A stretch of DNA of 64,000 nucleotides from Asaia siamensis (GTDB lineage Bacteria; Pseudomonadota; Alphaproteobacteria; Acetobacterales; Acetobacteraceae). Positions 61,283 to 64,000 of this stretch are shown one piece after another. The DNA is taken from contig NZ_BMCH01000003.1 of the NCBI RefSeq assembly GCF_014635085.1, forward strand, positions 124,001 through 188,000, given 5' to 3'. Each line of letters opens with the position of its first letter. Positions within the stretch are counted from its first letter, which is position 1. The notes beneath the pieces were generated by a model. That model ran no database searches, was not told the DNA's origin, and saw nothing but the letters and a program-made list of their open reading frames with translations. The position numbers and the translations under genes were made by a program.

Positions 61283-62335
61283 ATGCTCGCATTCTCATCA
61301 GCGGGACGCTCATTCCTGCGCTATTCCGGCCTGAGCCTTGCCGTTGCGCTTTGCGCCGCTCCGGTGGCGCGGGCGACACCCCTCGCCTCGCTTTCCGGGG
61401 CGACATCATGGCTTAACACCCAGCCCCTTTCTGCCGATGCGCTGAAGGGCAAGGTCGTGCTGGTGGATTTCTGGACCTATTCCTGCATCAACTGCCTGCG
61501 TGAACTGCCTTATGTCGAGGCCTGGGCCGACAAGTACAAACCCTATGGGCTGGTCATTATCGGCGTTCATGCGCCGGAATTCGCGTTTGAAAAGAACCTC
61601 GACAATATCCGCAAAGCGGTCACGCGGTTTCATATCGGCTTTCCTGTTGCCGTCGATAACGACCGGGCCATCTGGAATGGCTTTGGCAATGAATACTGGC
61701 CAGCCGCCTATTTCATCGGCGGGAATGGCAAGATTCAGGCCCATCATTTCGGCGAGGGCGATTACGACAATTCTGAACGCCTGATTCAGACCATGCTGCG
61801 TGAAAACGGGGCGAAGGATGTTCCGAGCGATCTGGTCCATCCCAAAGCCGTCGCCGAACAGGCCGAGGCCGATCAGTCGGATATCGGATCGCCCGAGACC
61901 TATATCGGCTATGAACGCGCCAGCAATTTCATCTCGACCGGTGGCGCGATTCAGGACGCCCCCAATGATTATGTCATCGAGCGGGCCCCTGCCCTCAACC
62001 AGTGGGGTCTGAGCGGTAACTGGAGCGTGGGGCCGGAATCAGCGCGTCTGAACAAGGCAGGCGGCGCCATCGTGTTCCGCTTCCATGCCCGTGATCTACA
62101 TCTGGTGCTTGGCCCCGTGAAGGGCGACGCTCCGGTAAAATTCAGAGTGACGATTGACGGCATGGCACCCGGGGCCATGCATGGCAGTGATTGCGACGAG
62201 AATGGCAACGGGACGGTGATAGGCCAGCGCCTTTATCAGCTCGTCCGTCAAAACGATGACGCTGTAGGCGAGCACGAATTCAGGATCGAATTCCTCTCGC
62301 CCGGCGTCGAAGCCTTCTCTTTCACCTTCGGCTGA
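61283..62335 (+). CDS. Exported thioredoxin-like protein (DipZ C-terminal type)
   Basis: 350 residues. A signal peptide ends LCAAPVARAT. The thioredoxin domain has VVLVDFWTYSCINCLRELPY with the CINC active-site cysteines (near 71-74) and GVHAPEFAFEKNLDNI; the C-terminal domain (from about 205) has YIGYERASNF and a beta-rich fold as in DipZ-like proteins. It is likely a periplasmic disulfide/redox protein. It follows mannitol dehydrogenase by 51 bases but is probably unrelated in function. Confidence 0.88.
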   Translation: MLAFSSAGRSFLRYSGLSLAVALCAAPVARATPLASLSGATSWLNTQPLSADALKGKVVLVDFWTYSCINCLRELPYVEAWADKYKPYGLVIIGVHAPEFAFEKNLDNIRKAVTRFHIGFPVAVDNDRAIWNGFGNEYWPAAYFIGGNGKIQAHHFGEGDYDNSERLIQTMLRENGAKDVPSDLVHPKAVAEQAEADQSDIGSPETYIGYERASNFISTGGAIQDAPNDYVIERAPALNQWGLSGNWSVGPESARLNKAGGAIVFRFHARDLHLVLGPVKGDAPVKFRVTIDGMAPGAMHGSDCDENGNGTVIGQRLYQLVRQNDDAVGEHEFRIEFLSPGVEAFSFTFG

Positions 62336-62366
62336 ACAAGAGGGGCGCTTTCGCCAGCCTGTGGCT

Positions 62367-62386
62367 CAGGGGACTTTCGCCCCCTG
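62367..62386. terminator. Hairpin between convergent genes
   Basis: CAGGGG and CCCCTG are exact arms with an 8-base loop between the thioredoxin-like gene and the TonB-dependent receptor. It may stop transcription from either side; no long T run. Confidence 0.4.
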
Positions 62387-62391
62387 TCCGG

Positions 62392-64000
62392 TCAGAAGCT
62401 GGTGGAAACCGTACCGGTCATGGTGAAGCGGGCGGCAGTCATGAAGGAATTGCCATAGCCGGTATAGGAGGCAAGGCTGCCGCTATAGACCGTGCTCGGA
62501 TCCTTGGCGCTGTAGATGGCGCCCATCGCCCCGGTGCGCACGATCGAGCCTGTGACATTGGCAAAGTTCAGCTTGATGGTGGGCGACTGGGCAATACCCA
62601 TCGGCTTGAAGCGATAGCCAAGCGAGATGGTATTGGTCACAAAGCCCGGCATGCGCTGGTCGCCTGCCACGCTGACCGATTGCGGGCCGGTATAATGCAG
62701 GCTCGCATTGCCGAAGAACCCGGCATATTTATAGGTCAGACCGAAATTCGCCAGAACGCGCGGCGCCATGATCGCCTGCGTCCCCTTAGAATTCAGCATG
62801 GTGTTCGTATAGGGGTCGAGCACATTGCTGTCCTGCACGGCATGCAGATATTCGACCGAGGCATAGGGGCTGAAACCGTGGATCGGGCGGCCCGAAATCA
62901 TGAAATCGAAGCCGCGCATATGCTGGTTACCGATCGAGAACGGCTTGAACTGGTTCATGCCGAGATACTGGTTCACGATGCGGTTGGTGACATTGTAATT
63001 GAAGAATGAGGCATCGAGAATGATGTGCTCATCATGATAGCGATAGCCCAGTTCTTCCTTAATCGAATACTGGTTCTTGGGGATCGGCACGCTCGTATAG
63101 AGCCAGCCAAGATCGACTGCACTCGGCTGACGATAATCGCCCTCGGCATTGAGATAGATCTGGCTGTGTTCGTCGATCGTATAGCCGACCGAGAGCTGAG
63201 GCAGAGGCTCGGTACGGTTATTGGCCATACGGCCATAGAGATCCTTGTTCCAGGTATTGGCCATCACGAATTTGAAGCCAGCCTGGATATCCAGCTTGTC
63301 ATGCAGATATTTGGCGTGATCTTCGACAAACAGGCTGTGGATCTCGGTGCCGGCATTCTGCTGATCACCCGCGTCGATACGATAAGCCGCCCAGTTCGGG
63401 CTCGGGGCTGCCCCGTTATCCATGGTATAGCTGGTGGGGTAGGATTGCTGGGTATAGTTGTTTTCATACCAGTAGCCGAACGCCACATGGTTATGCCGGT
63501 CGACATCGATCCCGAGCTTGGCAACGGCACCACGACGCTCTGTTGCGCCTTGCAGGAAGTAGCTGGTGACATTGCGCGTCGAACCATCAGTCTGTGTGAC
63601 GGTGCCGCCCGGTGAGGCATCCCAGCCCCTGCCAAGATTGTAATAGGGCTGCAGATCGAAAGCGAGACGACGGGTCAGAACGACATGGATCGGGGCCGAG
63701 ATGAAGACCTGATTCCAGTAATCGGTGTTGTTCTTCCAGTAGTTGATATTATTGGAATTGGCGGACCTGCCGTATCCCTCTCCCGTGTGCTTGTACCGGT
63801 AGAATTCCTGCTGGGTCGGGTAATTGTCGATCGTGAAATCTTCCCAGTTCCACGAGACGAAAGTCTTGGCGAAAGAGCCGTTCTGCCAGAACTTGTTCAG
63901 GCCGAAATCGACATGGCGACGGTCATTGATACCCGCTCCCATCCAGCTGCGCGTATGGGTGTTTGAAAAGGAGACATAGCCACGCACACCGCTATGACCG
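62392..64000 (-). CDS. TonB-dependent receptor, C-terminal part, cut by right edge
   Basis: More than 530 residues of an outer-membrane beta-barrel; the frame remains open through 64000, so the plug domain and start are outside. Repeated amphipathic strands with many aromatic residues are seen (HVAFGYWYENNYTQ, IYLNAEGDYRQPS), and it ends in FTMTGTVSTSF with the terminal Phe of outer-membrane proteins. The segment LGYRFKPMGIAQSPTIKLNF and closing NVTG are like siderophore or carbohydrate receptors of acetic acid bacteria. The ligand is not known. Confidence 0.9.
   Translation of the reverse strand, partial: GHSGVRGYVSFSNTHTRSWMGAGINDRRHVDFGLNKFWQNGSFAKTFVSWNWEDFTIDNYPTQQEFYRYKHTGEGYGRSANSNNINYWKNNTDYWNQVFISAPIHVVLTRRLAFDLQPYYNLGRGWDASPGGTVTQTDGSTRNVTSYFLQGATERRGAVAKLGIDVDRHNHVAFGYWYENNYTQQSYPTSYTMDNGAAPSPNWAAYRIDAGDQQNAGTEIHSLFVEDHAKYLHDKLDIQAGFKFVMANTWNKDLYGRMANNRTEPLPQLSVGYTIDEHSQIYLNAEGDYRQPSAVDLGWLYTSVPIPKNQYSIKEELGYRYHDEHIILDASFFNYNVTNRIVNQYLGMNQFKPFSIGNQHMRGFDFMISGRPIHGFSPYASVEYLHAVQDSNVLDPYTNTMLNSKGTQAIMAPRVLANFGLTYKYAGFFGNASLHYTGPQSVSVAGDQRMPGFVTNTISLGYRFKPMGIAQSPTIKLNFANVTGSIVRTGAMGAIYSAKDPSTVYSGSLASYTGYGNSFMTAARFTMTGTVSTSF

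Overview
The window looks like about 64 kb of chromosome from an acetic acid bacterium (Acetobacteraceae, Alphaproteobacteria). Reasons are the high GC of the core genes, alphaproteobacterial-type housekeeping proteins (separate GlyQ and GlyS, an RNase E with a very long Pro/Ala/basic tail, a full mreBCD-mrdA-rodA cluster), and sugar genes that suit a flower- or fruit-associated acetic acid bacterium: a cytoplasmic GH32 beta-fructosidase and a long-chain mannitol 2-dehydrogenase. Genus is not decided; an Asaia/Gluconobacter-like member is a guess.

Layout. 1-631: the start of a GT61-type glycosyltransferase running off the left edge. 1040-4989: an MTHFR-like protein and glyQS. 5.0-11.3 kb: two LysR systems (LysR divergent from a DODA-type dioxygenase; flavoprotein-DUF202-LysR operon), a YdcF protein and a DUF3293 protein. 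11.3-17.1 kb: the rod-shape operon mreB-mreC-mreD-mrdA-rodA (minus strand). 17.5-18.3 kb: a tandem pair of glycine-zipper lipoproteins. 18.5-21.2 kb: leuA behind a leucine-rich leader peptide, and a Tat-exported amidase. 21.7-24.6 kb: rne with a strong terminator. 25-30 kb: a membrane LytTR regulator divergent from a secreted hydrolase, xseA plus a lipoprotein, and purD. 30-38 kb: a tiny basic ORF, a broken acyltransferase, a solute-binding protein, a SCO1-like protein with unusual cysteine spacing, polA, a lipase-like lipoprotein and tRNA-Arg(CCG). 38-42 kb: small secreted proteins, a Gdx/SugE transporter and the GH32 enzyme with an operator-like palindrome inside its promoter spacer.

42.9-48.0 kb is the accessory region. 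A DUF2252 gene is intact at 45.4-46.8 kb, its 3' end is repeated at 43.0 kb, and its 5' end plus the neighbouring unknown gene are tandemly repeated at 47.4-48.0 kb (the second copy carries a stop codon). Between the two DUF2252 3' ends lies low-GC cargo: a PD-(D/E)XK nuclease-family protein and an Imm45-like immunity protein preceded by a short toxin-tail-like ORF. This looks like a recombining array that has collected competition or defence genes.

48.4-64 kb returns to core-like genes: an ArsB-like permease and MFS transporter, a flippase and glycosyltransferase pair, kup, a HerA-like ATPase, a TIGR03862-type flavoprotein, mannitol 2-dehydrogenase, an exported thioredoxin-like protein and a TonB-dependent receptor cut by the right edge. 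All functional statements rest on reading the sequences; no database search was run.
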